Assembly (NCBI GenBank): GCA_020636475.1
Contig: JACJXU010000004.1
Span: forward strand, 124,001-188,000
Direction: 5' to 3'
Source: Chitinophagales bacterium
Lineage (GTDB): Bacteria; Bacteroidota; Bacteroidia; Chitinophagales; UBA2359
Length of the DNA stretch: 64,000 nucleotides
The notes below the pieces were generated by a model, which was given only the letters and a program-made list of their open reading frames with translations, searched no databases and had not been told where the DNA came from. This document shows positions 26,393-35,771 of this stretch, piece after piece; the first letter of the stretch is position 1, and the number at the start of each line of letters is the position of its first letter. The position numbers were made by a program, and so were the translations under genes.

Positions 26393-27586
26393 TTAACTCT
26401 GTAACAACGAAATCGCCAACCAACTCATCAAACCCACACCTGTTTCTAAGGCTTTTTCGTCAATATCGAAAGTGGGTGTATGCAGATTAGAAATAATCCC
26501 TTTGGCTTCGTTTCGTATGCCCAAACGATAAAAACAACTATCCACTTGCTGCGAATAATATGCAAAATCTTCCGCGCCCATACGCATAGGAATATCTACG
26601 ACATTTTCTTCGCCCAAAAATGCAATGGCTGCGTTTTTGGCTTTTAGCGTTAAGGCTTCGTTGTTGAAAAGATAAGGATAACCCACCACAATATTCACTT
26701 CACATTCGGCATCCATAGCGGCGCAAAGTGTTTCGGCTTGGTAGCGAATAAGGCGATGTGCTTCAAAACGCCATTTTTCATCGAAAGTGCGAAACGTTCC
26801 TTCAATTTTTACAGCATCGGGAATAATATTGTTGTAGCCTCCTTGCGAATTTATTTTACCAAAAGAAAGCACCGAAGGTACCGTTGGGTCGGCGCGGCGC
26901 GATACAATTTGCTGCAAAGCTACTACCAGATGAGCACTTATCAGCACAGGGTCAATGACCAACTGTGGCGTAGCAGCGTGTCCGCCTTTTCCTTTTATGG
27001 TGATGTAAATTTCATCGGCGGAAGCCATTGCCATTCCGGCGCGAAAACCTACTTTTCCAACTTCCAAAGGTGGGTGAGCGTGCTGCGCGAGCATGTAGTG
27101 CGGTGTCGGATTTTTGAGTACCCCATCGCGAATCATAAGCGAAGCTCCGCCGGGAGCTTTTTCTTCGGCGGGCTGAAAAACAAATTTTACAGAACCTTGC
27201 CAGTAGTCGCTGAGTTTGTGCAACAAATGCGCCGTTCCCAACAAACTTGCGGTATGTGCATCGTGTCCGCAAGCGTGCATTACGCCTTTGTTTGCCGAAC
27301 AATACGAAACTTTGTTTTCTTCTTCGATGGGCAATGCGTCAATATCGGCGCGCAAGGCAATATTTTTTCCTGCATTTTTTCCTTCCACCAAAGCCACTAC
27401 GCCATTTTCGGCAAAGCCTGTCTGAAAAGGAATATTCATTTTTTTCAGTTGCTCCTGAATGTACTGAGAGGTTTGATACTCCTGAAAAGAAAGTTCGGGG
27501 TGCTGGTGCAAATGTCGCCTAAAGCCGCGTACTTGCTCAAAAATAGCGGCGGCTTCGTCTTTTATGCGTTGGTGCAAATCTGCCAC
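26393..27586 (-). CDS. M20 family amidohydrolase (hippurate hydrolase/N-acyl amino acid type)
   Basis: 397 residues, cytoplasmic. Di-zinc aminoacylase: FRRHLHQHPELSFQEY, then ALRADIDALPIEEEN with metal-binding Asp, MHACGHDAHTASLLG, and FQPAEEKAPGGASLMI with the catalytic Glu. A dimerisation domain follows (INSQGGYNNIIPDAVKIEGTFR), and MRMGAEDFAYY near the end. Removes acyl groups from amino acids or acts on similar amides. Four bases after the SPOR gene on the same strand, so probably one operon. Confidence 0.88.
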   Translation of the reverse strand: MADLHQRIKDEAAAIFEQVRGFRRHLHQHPELSFQEYQTSQYIQEQLKKMNIPFQTGFAENGVVALVEGKNAGKNIALRADIDALPIEEENKVSYCSANKGVMHACGHDAHTASLLGTAHLLHKLSDYWQGSVKFVFQPAEEKAPGGASLMIRDGVLKNPTPHYMLAQHAHPPLEVGKVGFRAGMAMASADEIYITIKGKGGHAATPQLVIDPVLISAHLVVALQQIVSRRADPTVPSVLSFGKINSQGGYNNIIPDAVKIEGTFRTFDEKWRFEAHRLIRYQAETLCAAMDAECEVNIVVGYPYLFNNEALTLKAKNAAIAFLGEENVVDIPMRMGAEDFAYYSQQVDSCFYRLGIRNEAKGIISNLHTPTFDIDEKALETGVGLMSWLAISLLQS

Positions 27587-27589
27587 AGC

Positions 27590-28003
27590 TCAAAATTTTA
27601 GTTCGTGAGAATTGATTTCGTCTCGCACCAAAAAGGCTCGCTGAAAAAGTGGTTTCACCTCTTTTAGCAGTTTATAGGCTTTGAAACGATTAGTAAATGC
27701 ACCTGCGCGCAGCTTAAAATAAGGCTGGTCGTAGCTTATTAAGGCTTCTGTTTGGGGAAAAATTCCAACAAACCTATTTTTTTCTTTATAAACTTCCTCG
27801 CGGTTGTTCGATTGCAGTATTTGAATACGATAGCCGCTTACATTCGTGCCGCGTTGCGAAACGACCTTGCTTTTTTCCAAAAGTGCCGTGATGGCAGGAG
27901 ATGCGTTGGCAGTTACTTGCGCTTTGGCGGAAATAATATTAATGGCTACCAAAGCAAGTACGATTAGGTACAAGAGTTTATTTTGAAGGAAAATATTTTT
28001 CAT
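27590..28003 (-). CDS. SPOR domain protein
   Basis: 137 residues with an N-terminal signal or anchor (LLYLIVLALVAINIISAKA). The C-terminal 75 residues fit a SPOR domain (SGYRIQILQSNNREEVYKEKNRF, then PYFKLRAGAFTNRFKAYKLLKEV), which binds denuded glycan strands at the septum. Periplasmic or lipid-side; could act in cell division or wall turnover. Ends 3 bases before the M20 gene. Confidence 0.8.
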   Translation of the reverse strand: MKNIFLQNKLLYLIVLALVAINIISAKAQVTANASPAITALLEKSKVVSQRGTNVSGYRIQILQSNNREEVYKEKNRFVGIFPQTEALISYDQPYFKLRAGAFTNRFKAYKLLKEVKPLFQRAFLVRDEINSHELKF

Positions 28004-28123
28004 AAAAGAAAAACGTTCGGTTTGTGAAATAAATTTTATGCTGATAATTGGACGGTAAATTTACCAATTTTTTTTGGTTCTCTTATCATCTTTGGGAAGG
28101 CAAAATTGTGAATACGATGAATT

Positions 28124-28615
28124 TTATTCGTTTATTTTTCGATAAAATATGTTCGCTGCACCGCTATCTGGTCCGTAAATTTCTAAATTTGGCTCAAGTA
28201 CATCATTTTTTATATTCACGCTCAATTTGTAATTGTTTGTATGCCAGTTGTTGAATTTAAAGTGTCCTATTTCGTAAATCTTCTTTTCTCTCCAGAACAA
28301 TTCGAAAGAGCAATAGCCATACTCGTTTTTTATACCTTTTTTACTTTTACTATTGGCAAGTACCGCTTTACCACTATTTTTATTCAAAATTTTAAACTCA
28401 GCTAAATCAAGCGGCGGCGAAACTTCCAAATCAAAAGTGTTTAAATCAAGTATTCTTGAGGAAAGTTGGGTAGTGAGGCAATGTGTGTCTTTTACTTCTG
28501 TTGCATATTTTTCAAAGTTATAAACGCCCAATATTACGCATATTATAGCTAATACCAAATACAAGTTTTCTCTGTTTAAAATTCTATTTTTAAGTTTTTC
28601 ATAGCTTTTTTCCAT
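28124..28615 (-). CDS. Single-pass membrane protein of unknown function
   Basis: 163 residues from ATG 28615 (MEKSYEKLKNRIL). The frame is open further up, to 28690, but that would overlap anmK. One membrane helix (LYLVLAIICVILGVYNFEKYA), then an extracytoplasmic domain of about 110 residues. No family recognised. 28 bases behind anmK and likely cotranscribed. Confidence 0.55.
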   Translation of the reverse strand: MEKSYEKLKNRILNRENLYLVLAIICVILGVYNFEKYATEVKDTHCLTTQLSSRILDLNTFDLEVSPPLDLAEFKILNKNSGKAVLANSKSKKGIKNEYGYCSFELFWREKKIYEIGHFKFNNWHTNNYKLSVNIKNDVLEPNLEIYGPDSGAANIFYRKINE

Positions 28616-28643
28616 TGTAAAAACAATTTTTTTAACAAAAATT

Positions 28644-29735
28644 CTACGGCAAATAAATCGCTCCGCCAATACTATTTTTCGGCGCGCCACTTACACTTGC
28701 CAAAATGTTTTCATTTCCCTGCCAGCGCAAGCAAGCCATAAATGCCATAGCGATAGCTTCTTTGTATTTTACTATACTATCATCAGGAATATGTAGTGGA
28801 ATGTCAGGACTTTTTGCTTGTATGCGCGCCGTCAAAAAAGTATTAAAAGCTCCGCCACCTGTTACCAACATTTGTTGCGACTTGCTTGCTGTTAATGGAA
28901 ATTTCTGTTTTACTTGCGTTATTGCTGCCGCAATTTGGATGGCAATATGCTCACAAAGTGTACGCAATATATCTTCGGGAGCTATTTCGCTAAAGTTTTC
29001 TGCTATAAAATCGCCTAATTTTTGCACCCAGTCGTTGCCTAAACTTTTGGGAAAATCTTGCTGATAATAGTCTATTTGGTTTAAACTTTCCAAAAGCATT
29101 GGGTTTATCTGTCCCGAAGCGGCAATATTTCCCTTATCGTCGTAGTCGGCACCCATTTTTTGTGCAAAACGATTGAGTAAAGCATTGCAGGCACAAATAT
29201 CAAATGCCGGAAAATATTGGACGGAAGTCGTTTTTACCGAAATATTGGCAATGCCGCCCAAGTTGAGACAAAAAGTATAGTCGGCAAACAAATGTAAGTC
29301 GGCTATCGGAACAATAGGCGCACCTTGTCCACCTTTGGCGATGTCGCCGCTACGCAAATCGCACACTACAGGCAGGCGACTATTACACGCCAAAGCTGCG
29401 CCGTCACCAATTTGCGCCGTGAGGCGTTGAGAAGGAAAATGAAAAATAGTATGTCCGTGCGAACCCACCAATTCGGCATTAAATTGTTGTTTTTGATTAA
29501 AATGACGCACCAAATCGCCCAAATAATGCCCGAAATACACATGTGTTTTCCAAAAAATGTACGCCGACTGCGCCGGCAAATTGCGCAGACGATTTATCCA
29601 AGTTTCCGGCAAAGGAATACATTCGCTGTGTGCCAAAGTATAATGCCAAATTTCGTTTTCATCTTGCGAAAAATGACAAGCAGCTAAGTCTATACCATCT
29701 AACGAACTTCCCGACATTAAGCCTATTACACGCAT
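28644..29735 (-). CDS. anmK: Anhydro-N-acetylmuramic acid kinase
   Basis: 363 residues, the usual length. Opens and phosphorylates 1,6-anhydroMurNAc from murein turnover to MurNAc-6-P. Hallmarks: MRVIGLMSGSSLDGIDLAACHF with the phosphate loop, ELVGSHGHTIFHFPSQ, then CDLRSGDIAKGGQGAPIVP, LNLGGIANISV, and LVTGGGAFNTFL. Starts 4 bases after the oppC-type permease stop, which places wall recycling and a peptide permease in one transcript. Confidence 0.95.
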   Translation of the reverse strand: MRVIGLMSGSSLDGIDLAACHFSQDENEIWHYTLAHSECIPLPETWINRLRNLPAQSAYIFWKTHVYFGHYLGDLVRHFNQKQQFNAELVGSHGHTIFHFPSQRLTAQIGDGAALACNSRLPVVCDLRSGDIAKGGQGAPIVPIADLHLFADYTFCLNLGGIANISVKTTSVQYFPAFDICACNALLNRFAQKMGADYDDKGNIAASGQINPMLLESLNQIDYYQQDFPKSLGNDWVQKLGDFIAENFSEIAPEDILRTLCEHIAIQIAAAITQVKQKFPLTASKSQQMLVTGGGAFNTFLTARIQAKSPDIPLHIPDDSIVKYKEAIAMAFMACLRWQGNENILASVSGAPKNSIGGAIYLP

Positions 29736-29739
29736 GCAA

Positions 29740-31047
29740 TTAGCGTTTTAGGCGTGGGTCAAGCGCGTCAGTGAGTCCTTCGCCAATAAGATTGAAGAAG
29801 GTTACGGTAAGGAAAATGGCAAAACCGGGGAAAATTGCCAGCCACCAAGCACTGGAATGTGTACGCGCTAAATTGAGCAAACTTCCCCAAGTAACTACTT
29901 CGGCGGGAACACCTACGCCAATAAAACTTAGGAAGGCTTCGATAAGAATAGCCGAAGCAATACCAAACGCAATGGCAATAAGCACTGGCGAAAGCGCATT
30001 GGGAATGGCGTGGCGCAACAATATGCGCCAATTACTGTAGCCTAAGGATTGCGCCGCTTCAATGTACTCCAAGCGGCGTACTTTGAGCAACTCGGCACGA
30101 ATAAGTCGCGCGATACCCGTCCACGAAGTAAGCCCAATAATAAGCATTACCATTACTAAGGAAGGACTTTTCATGGTAGCCACAATAGCAATAATTAGGA
30201 ACAAGCGCGGAATAGATACCAAAATTTCGATTAGCCGCGATACCATAATATCCATAGGTGCAGGCACTTTTTTACCCAAAAACGGAATGCGTTCAAAAGG
30301 CTTTGCCAAAAGATTTCCCAAAAATATTACTGCGGCAAAAATGACTAAACTGATAATGAGTTGAATGAGCAAACTTACGGCAGAAGTAGCTAAGGCATCG
30401 GATAAAGTATAAGAACGAACGCCAAAGGCATAAAAGCCACCCAAAATAAAAAATATGATATTAAAAATAAAACGAATGCGGCTTACTTTTAGTCGTTCAT
30501 CGCCGTAAAAACCCGCCAACGCGCCAAAAAGTATGCCTATAAGCGAAGAAATAGACATAGAAATAATGCCCACGGCAAAAGCGATACGTGTAGCGTGAAT
30601 CATGCCCGACATCACATCGCGACCAAGATTGTCCGTACCCAACCAATGTTTCCACCGCCAACCATTCGGCAGATTTTGCTCTTCGGTAGGACTTTTTAGT
30701 ACATTGGTATAATCCAAATACGTAGGTAAATAAGGAATAGGCGGAAACACGGAAAAATCATACTCCAAGTTTTTCCATTGCACATTTTGCAACTCGGGAG
30801 GCCATTTGGCAATACCCAAATCTACGGCATACGATTTTAGAATAGGAAAAATAACTTTTCCCTGATACTTAGCTACTAAAGGTTTGTCATTGGCTAAAAA
30901 ATCGGCAAAAATAGCTACCAATGCCAAGGCAAGGATAAAATACATGGCAAAAACCGCTCGTTTGTTTTTGGCAAATTGTCGTTTTACATACGCCCAATAA
31001 CTTTGGTTTATCTGATTTACTTGTTCGCGCGTGTTACTATTGCTCAT
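29740..31047 (-). CDS. ABC transporter permease, OppC/DppC family, long form
   Basis: 435 residues against about 300 for typical OppC. The binding-protein-dependent permease motif (EAA loop) is EYIEAAQSLGYSNWRILLRHA. The N-terminal OppC_N segment is KRQFAKNKRAVFAMYFILALALVAIFADF. An insert of about 90 residues (AKYQGKVIFPILKSYAVDLG to WRWKHWLGTDNLGRDV) lies in the periplasm, and another hydrophobic insert follows GFYGDERLKVSR. Pairs with the permease at 31091. No ATPase or binding protein is in the window. Confidence 0.85.
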   Translation of the reverse strand: MSNSNTREQVNQINQSYWAYVKRQFAKNKRAVFAMYFILALALVAIFADFLANDKPLVAKYQGKVIFPILKSYAVDLGIAKWPPELQNVQWKNLEYDFSVFPPIPYLPTYLDYTNVLKSPTEEQNLPNGWRWKHWLGTDNLGRDVMSGMIHATRIAFAVGIISMSISSLIGILFGALAGFYGDERLKVSRIRFIFNIIFFILGGFYAFGVRSYTLSDALATSAVSLLIQLIISLVIFAAVIFLGNLLAKPFERIPFLGKKVPAPMDIMVSRLIEILVSIPRLFLIIAIVATMKSPSLVMVMLIIGLTSWTGIARLIRAELLKVRRLEYIEAAQSLGYSNWRILLRHAIPNALSPVLIAIAFGIASAILIEAFLSFIGVGVPAEVVTWGSLLNLARTHSSAWWLAIFPGFAIFLTVTFFNLIGEGLTDALDPRLKR

Positions 31048-31090
31048 AGATAAAATTTATAATTTGGCTAATTTTAATACGAAATAAAAA

Positions 31091-32557
31091 TTATTTTTTA
31101 GATGAAAAAGTAATACGCGGATCTACTACCGCATACAAAATATCGGCGACCAAATAGCCTACTAAAGTAAGTATTGCCGAAAACATCATTACTGTAAACA
31201 CAATAGGATAATTTCGTGCTACTAAGGCTTCGAAAGCCATTTTTCCCATTCCGGGAATAGAGAAAATTATTTCTAATACAATGGCACCACTTATCATTAA
31301 AGGAAATACACTGGCAAAAAGCGTGATTACAGGCAAAAGCGAATTGCGCAAGGCATGTTTCCAGATAACTTTGTTTTCGGGTAAGCCTTTGGCGCGAGCA
31401 GTACGAATATAATCTTGCCCCAACACATCTAACATTCCGCCCCGCATTTGGCGCGACAAATACGCAAAACTTCCATACGTCCAACAAATAAGCGGCAGCG
31501 TTAAGTGCCACGCCAAATCTTTGAATTGTACCCACCACGAAGCGTCCGGCGGCAAGTCGCCATGTACGCCGTAGGGCGGAAACCAATCGAAATAATCGCC
31601 GCCGCCAAAGAACATTATCAGCAAGGTGGCAATCCAAAAACTGGGCAAAGAATAGAGAATAAATAAAAAGGTAGTAATAATTTGGTCTTGCATACTGCCT
31701 TTATGTACCGCCGAATTTACGCCCAAAGGAATAGACACAATGTAGGTGAGCAAGATAGACAAAAAGCTAATAAGCATTGTCCAGCGAATAGCATCGCCGA
31801 TAACGCTGGCTACGGGACGCTGGTCTTTGTACGAAATACCAAAATCGCCACGAATGAAGCCACCACTTTTGCCTTCGCCTGAGCCAAACCAAGGTTTATC
31901 GCCAAAAAACCAACGATGATACTGGTTGTTTAAGCCATAAAAATGAATGGTAGGCACATAGCGTTTCCAAGGTGTAGCCTCACTTTTTACGGTAGCATAA
32001 TTCTGTTTTATATTTGTCAAATCGCTTTGTAAATATGCCAGTGAAGGTGCCTCAGAAAGGTTTTCGCCAATTTTGTTGAGGGTAAAATTTATTTTTTCAT
32101 CATCGTGGTTAATGTACAAATCGTTTACCAACGAAATAATATTTACCAAAGGCTGTGCATTGAGCGAATCGCGCTCGGTACCCGCAGCTTTAAGCTCGAA
32201 GGCTTTGGTATCTTGGTAATATTTTTCAATATATTTCCAATCGCCGTAGTCGTAAATGAGCCGGTCCAAATTATTGCGGTGCAAGCGTTTGGGAACTTTG
32301 TACAAAGTATCGGGATAGGACGAGCTTGAGAGTGCAAAATAAAAAATAGGTAAGTCTAAGCCAAGTTCTTGCCGTTTTTCTAAATACGCTTTTTCGGTAG
32401 CCAAAATATTGGCAGCTTGCCCTTGACTGGTTTGCGAGGTGAGCATCAACTCTACCGGGTCGCCGGGCGCATTAGAACTAATCACAAACGTAAGCAAGGA
32501 TATAGCCAAAAGCGTGGGCAAGAAAATAAGTATCCTTTTTAAGATGTATTTTAGCAT
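31091..32557 (-). CDS. ABC transporter permease, OppB/DppB family, long form
   Basis: 488 residues against about 310-340 usually. Starts MLKYILKRILIFLPTLLAISLLTFVI with the family's APGDPVE motif. Then about 170 residues of extra periplasmic sequence (YLEKRQELGLDLPIFYF to WFFGDKPWFG) before the core resumes at GDFGISYKDQRPVASVIGDAI. EAA loop: DYIRTARAKGLPENKVIWKHALRNSLLP. Together with the downstream OppC-type protein it forms the channel of a peptide-type importer. First gene of the oppB-oppC-anmK run. Confidence 0.87.
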   Translation of the reverse strand: MLKYILKRILIFLPTLLAISLLTFVISSNAPGDPVELMLTSQTSQGQAANILATEKAYLEKRQELGLDLPIFYFALSSSSYPDTLYKVPKRLHRNNLDRLIYDYGDWKYIEKYYQDTKAFELKAAGTERDSLNAQPLVNIISLVNDLYINHDDEKINFTLNKIGENLSEAPSLAYLQSDLTNIKQNYATVKSEATPWKRYVPTIHFYGLNNQYHRWFFGDKPWFGSGEGKSGGFIRGDFGISYKDQRPVASVIGDAIRWTMLISFLSILLTYIVSIPLGVNSAVHKGSMQDQIITTFLFILYSLPSFWIATLLIMFFGGGDYFDWFPPYGVHGDLPPDASWWVQFKDLAWHLTLPLICWTYGSFAYLSRQMRGGMLDVLGQDYIRTARAKGLPENKVIWKHALRNSLLPVITLFASVFPLMISGAIVLEIIFSIPGMGKMAFEALVARNYPIVFTVMMFSAILTLVGYLVADILYAVVDPRITFSSKK

Positions 32558-32867
32558 AAACGAGTTATTTTAGCGATGAAGGTACAAGCGTATTTTAGGG
32601 TGAAAAATTAAAATTACAAACTATTTTGCATTTTATGGTAAGATGACAAATTTATCCTTAATATTTTAGCTTAATATCAATGCTATTCTAAAAAAGTAGC
32701 AGAAGACACGAACAGTAGGTAGGATATTTTCTTTTACAAAAATTAGGCTAAATTTTAGCAGAAGTGGTGATAATAGACATTTTTTTGGCTGTTTTTTGTC
32801 TATTTTTGGTGGTATTAATACTAAAATCAAATAATTATTGCGTATTAATAATTGTTAGTTCTGAGTG

Positions 32868-32937
32868 TCTTTTCGACCGTAAGGGAGAAATCTCAAAGTG
32901 TGCCTTAGATTTGCCTTACTATGTTTCGGCAAGACAG
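32868..32937. repeat. Degenerate palindromic intergenic repeat
   Basis: TTTCGACCGTAAGGGAGAAA (from 32871) is followed 20 bases later by a decayed mirror (AGATTTGCCTTACTATGTTT from 32910, then CGG and GACAG). From memory it resembles a palindromic repeat found between genes in many Bacteroidota. The rest of 32558-33050 has no convincing gene; an open frame at 32764-33054 lacks any protein character. Confidence 0.4.
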
Positions 32938-33050
32938 AGTAACTTCATTTTCATTTGCGCAACTTTCATACTGTTTTTGTATAATGATAAATTTGGAAAC
33001 GAACACTTTGTTAATCTTCCCTTGTGTTGTTTTCACACAGCATCGACACA

Positions 33051-33515
33051 TTAGCGCAGCATCTTCTCCAAAAACATTTCCACATGTGGAATGTCGTCTT
33101 CCATATAAGGTTCGCTTACTACTTGAAAGCCAAATTTTTGGTAAAAATTTTCTAAATAACATTGTGCCGAAATACGCACTGGAACATCGCCATATTCGTT
33201 GTATATTTTTTCCAAAGTAGTTTGCATTAGCAAAATACCTAATTCTTGTCGCCTATGCGAAGGTGCCGTAACGACTCTGCCAAGCGAAATTTCGTTATAG
33301 CTAATGCCCGGATGCACGATGCGCGCATAGGCTACAAGTTTGGAGTTGTAATCGAAGCCCATCAGGTGGTCGGATTCCAAATCTTTGCCATCGGCATCTA
33401 AGTAAGGGCAGTTTTGTTCTACCACAAATACTTCTTGTCGCAGGCGTATTATTTCGTATAGCTCAAAGGTGTTAAGCAACGAAAATTGTTTATATTTCCA
33501 CAGTATTTTATGCAA
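33051..33515 (-). CDS. GNAT family N-acetyltransferase, ElaA-like
   Basis: 154 residues. ElaA-type GNAT: NTFELYEIIRLRQEVFVVEQNCPYLD at the N-terminus, then LVAYARIVHPG, the acetyl-CoA-binding loop GRVVTAPSHRRQELGILLM, and YLENFYQKFGFQVVSEPYMEDDIPHVEM. Acetylates an unknown amine. No signal peptide. odhB lies upstream on the same strand with a 29-base gap. Confidence 0.87.
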   Translation of the reverse strand: MHKILWKYKQFSLLNTFELYEIIRLRQEVFVVEQNCPYLDADGKDLESDHLMGFDYNSKLVAYARIVHPGISYNEISLGRVVTAPSHRRQELGILLMQTTLEKIYNEYGDVPVRISAQCYLENFYQKFGFQVVSEPYMEDDIPHVEMFLEKMLR

Positions 33516-33544
33516 AAAAGGTAATTTTTTATATTAAAAACAAA

Positions 33545-34783
33545 CTATACGTCCAGCATCAAGCGAATGGGGTCTTCCAAAAGATCTTTTACGCGTACTA
33601 AAAAAGTAACAGCCTCTTTTCCGTCAATAAGACGATGGTCGTAGCTGAGCGCAAGGTACATCATCGGACGAATTTTTATCTCGCCATTTATCGCCATAGG
33701 GCGGTCTTGAATTTTGTGCATACCCAAAATAGCCGTTTGGGGCGCATTGATAATAGGCGTAGAAAGCAACGAACCAAAAACACCACCATTACTAATGGTA
33801 AATGTGCCGCCGTCCATATCTTCGAGGGTGAGTTTGTTGTCGCGCCCGCGCTTTGCCAAATCCACTACCGCCAGCTCTATTTCTTTAAGACTCAGCAAGT
33901 GCGTATTGCGAATAATGGGCGTTACTAAGCCGCGCGGCGTAGAAACAGCGACCGAAATATCCACAAAATTGTTGTAAATAATTTCCTCGCCGTCTATTTG
34001 TGCATTCACCGCTTCAAACTCTAATAGTGCCATGCTGCAAGCTTTGGTAAAAAAGGACATAAATCCTAAACCTACGGCGTGTTTTTCTTTGAAAGTTTCT
34101 TTGTACTTGGCGCGAATGTTCATTATTTCTGTCAAATCCACTTCGTTGAAGGTCGTGAGCATGGCAGTTTGGTTTTTGGCAGCTACCAAGTGGTTGGCAA
34201 CGGTGCGGCGCAAACGGCTCATTTTTTCACGGCGTTGGGTGCGTTGGGCATTGTTGCTTGTGGGCAAACTTATATTTTCTGCCGAAGTTTCGGTGGTTGG
34301 GCTTGTTTTTTCTTTTGCCAAAGCGTTTTGTACGTCGGCTTGGGTAATTCTTCCGTCTTTTCCGGTAGCTTGTACGTCCGTAGTTTTCACATCATTTTCG
34401 CGCATCAACTTTTGGGCAGTGGGCGAAGGGTGATTTTGGGCATAGTTTTCTTGTTTCGGTGCTTCGGTAGGCGTGTTTGCAATTGGTTTTTCCGGCGTAG
34501 CAGGCGGCGTAGTTTTTTCTTCTATCGGCGCATTGTTTGTCGCTTCGGCGGTAGTATCAATGGTACAAACTACATCACCAATGCTTATATCGGTGCCAGC
34601 TTTGACAATAATTTTCACTACACCGGCTTTTTCGGCAGGCAATTCCATCGTTGCTTTGTCGGATTCCAACTCACAAAGCGGCTGGTCCATTTTCACATAA
34701 TCGCCATCTTTTACCAACCAAGCAGATAAGGTAACTTCTGTAATTGATTCCCCCACAGCGGGAACTTTCATTTCGAGTATCAT
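33545..34783 (-). CDS. odhB: Dihydrolipoyllysine succinyltransferase (2-oxoglutarate dehydrogenase E2)
   Basis: 412 residues. Lipoyl domain at residues 1-75 with the modified Lys in [14 protein letters not shown]; a Pro/Thr/Glu-rich linker; a peripheral subunit-binding domain ([26 protein letters not shown]); then the catalytic core with [21 protein letters not shown] carrying the active-site His and Asp. Transfers succinyl groups to CoA in the TCA cycle. The E1 gene (sucA) is not beside it. The N-terminal [12 protein letters not shown] favours the 2-oxoglutarate over the pyruvate complex. Confidence 0.93.
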   Translation of the reverse strand: MILEMKVPAVGESITEVTLSAWLVKDGDYVKMDQPLCELESDKATMELPAEKAGVVKIIVKAGTDISIGDVVCTIDTTAEATNNAPIEEKTTPPATPEKPIANTPTEAPKQENYAQNHPSPTAQKLMRENDVKTTDVQATGKDGRITQADVQNALAKEKTSPTTETSAENISLPTSNNAQRTQRREKMSRLRRTVANHLVAAKNQTAMLTTFNEVDLTEIMNIRAKYKETFKEKHAVGLGFMSFFTKACSMALLEFEAVNAQIDGEEIIYNNFVDISVAVSTPRGLVTPIIRNTHLLSLKEIELAVVDLAKRGRDNKLTLEDMDGGTFTISNGGVFGSLLSTPIINAPQTAILGMHKIQDRPMAINGEIKIRPMMYLALSYDHRLIDGKEAVTFLVRVKDLLEDPIRLMLDV

Positions 34784-34817
34784 GTATGTAAAGGAAATTA
34801 TTTATTTTCAAGTAATG

Positions 34818-34825
34818 CAAAGGTA
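34818..34825 (-). promoter_or_regulatory. -7 element TACCTTTG for odhB
   Basis: On the minus strand TACCTTTG matches TAnnTTTG, 35 bases upstream of the odhB start. The nearest TTTG is only 14 bases further up, so the -33 box is uncertain. Confidence 0.4.
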
Positions 34826-34992
34826 GCAAAAATGCGTTTCAAAAAATATAAAACATCTAAAAAAGAGAACTTAACCAAAATTTCCATATTCCAGTCAAAT
34901 GGAATAAGCGAATTTCTTATTCCATATTTTTTTGTTTGAGTGGAATAACATCTACAGAATTTAAGAAACGATTTTCCAATGAGTTGCCCTCA

Positions 34993-35619
34993 TTAATTTT
35001 CCAGTACATATACCACTTGTCGAAACAGCCCCGCCCTGCGAAATGTTTTTTTATACGAAATATGTAAATCCAATTCATAGAAAATATTTTCCCAAGCAGT
35101 AGCCGTTTTGTTATTGTGCGGATGTCCCAAAAATTCTAAATTTACCAAGCTATCCATTGCATAAGTTGCTTGTTTTTGTACAAAATTGTGGTAAATATCT
35201 TCCATTACAATAAGTTTGTGTGCTACACGCTTTGCTTCACGTAACACTTGCTCCGGCTCGGTACAATGGTGCAAAACCGTTAGCAATAGTGCTACCTCAA
35301 AACTTTTGTCGGGAAATGGAAACGCACTACCTTCGGTATAAATAACGGGATTTATTTCGGGAAAAAAGCTGAGGTTTTTCACATCTAAAGCCGTTACGGC
35401 ATAGTGTTGTTTTTGCAGCGCGTAGGCAATGCCGCAAGCTCCCGCACCAATGTCTAAAACAGTAGTTGCTGCTGACAAAAAAGGTTTTACATGCTTCATT
35501 TTAAAGGCAGTACGTGGAGCCAAGCTCCGCAAAAAAATGTTGCGCAAGTATTTATTTTTCCGAAAAAAACTTATATGCGAATGACTGAGCAACATACAAT
35601 AAAAACAGATTTTTGGCAC
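34993..35619 (-). CDS. Class I SAM-dependent methyltransferase
   Basis: 208 residues with a Methyltransf_11-like core: VLDIGAGACGIAYALQKQHY (motif I), VTALDVKN, FPDKSFEVALLLTVLHHC and VLREAKRVAHKLIVMEDIYHN. The C-terminal third (HPHNNKTATAWENIFYELDL) is less typical. Small-molecule methyltransferases of this type act on many substrates, and none can be assigned. The first 45 residues are basic; a later start is possible. Confidence 0.75.
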   Translation of the reverse strand: MPKICFYCMLLSHSHISFFRKNKYLRNIFLRSLAPRTAFKMKHVKPFLSAATTVLDIGAGACGIAYALQKQHYAVTALDVKNLSFFPEINPVIYTEGSAFPFPDKSFEVALLLTVLHHCTEPEQVLREAKRVAHKLIVMEDIYHNFVQKQATYAMDSLVNLEFLGHPHNNKTATAWENIFYELDLHISYKKTFRRAGLFRQVVYVLEN

Positions 35620-35771
35620 TTAAACTTTTACCCAAATGAAACAAAAACAATGTGTATGTGTTGTATGCAACGGCAATAAACAAAATTATTTTCGTTATTT
35701 ATTGTGCGAAATGTACTAACTTCGCGGCTTATTTTGCCACTTATTTTTTATTTATAAAATTCAACTTATTT

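Noticed and set aside
32764..33054. 96-residue hydrophobic open frame upstream of the GNAT gene
   Set aside because: GTG start, crosses a degenerate palindromic repeat, and shows no codon bias or homology that I recognise.
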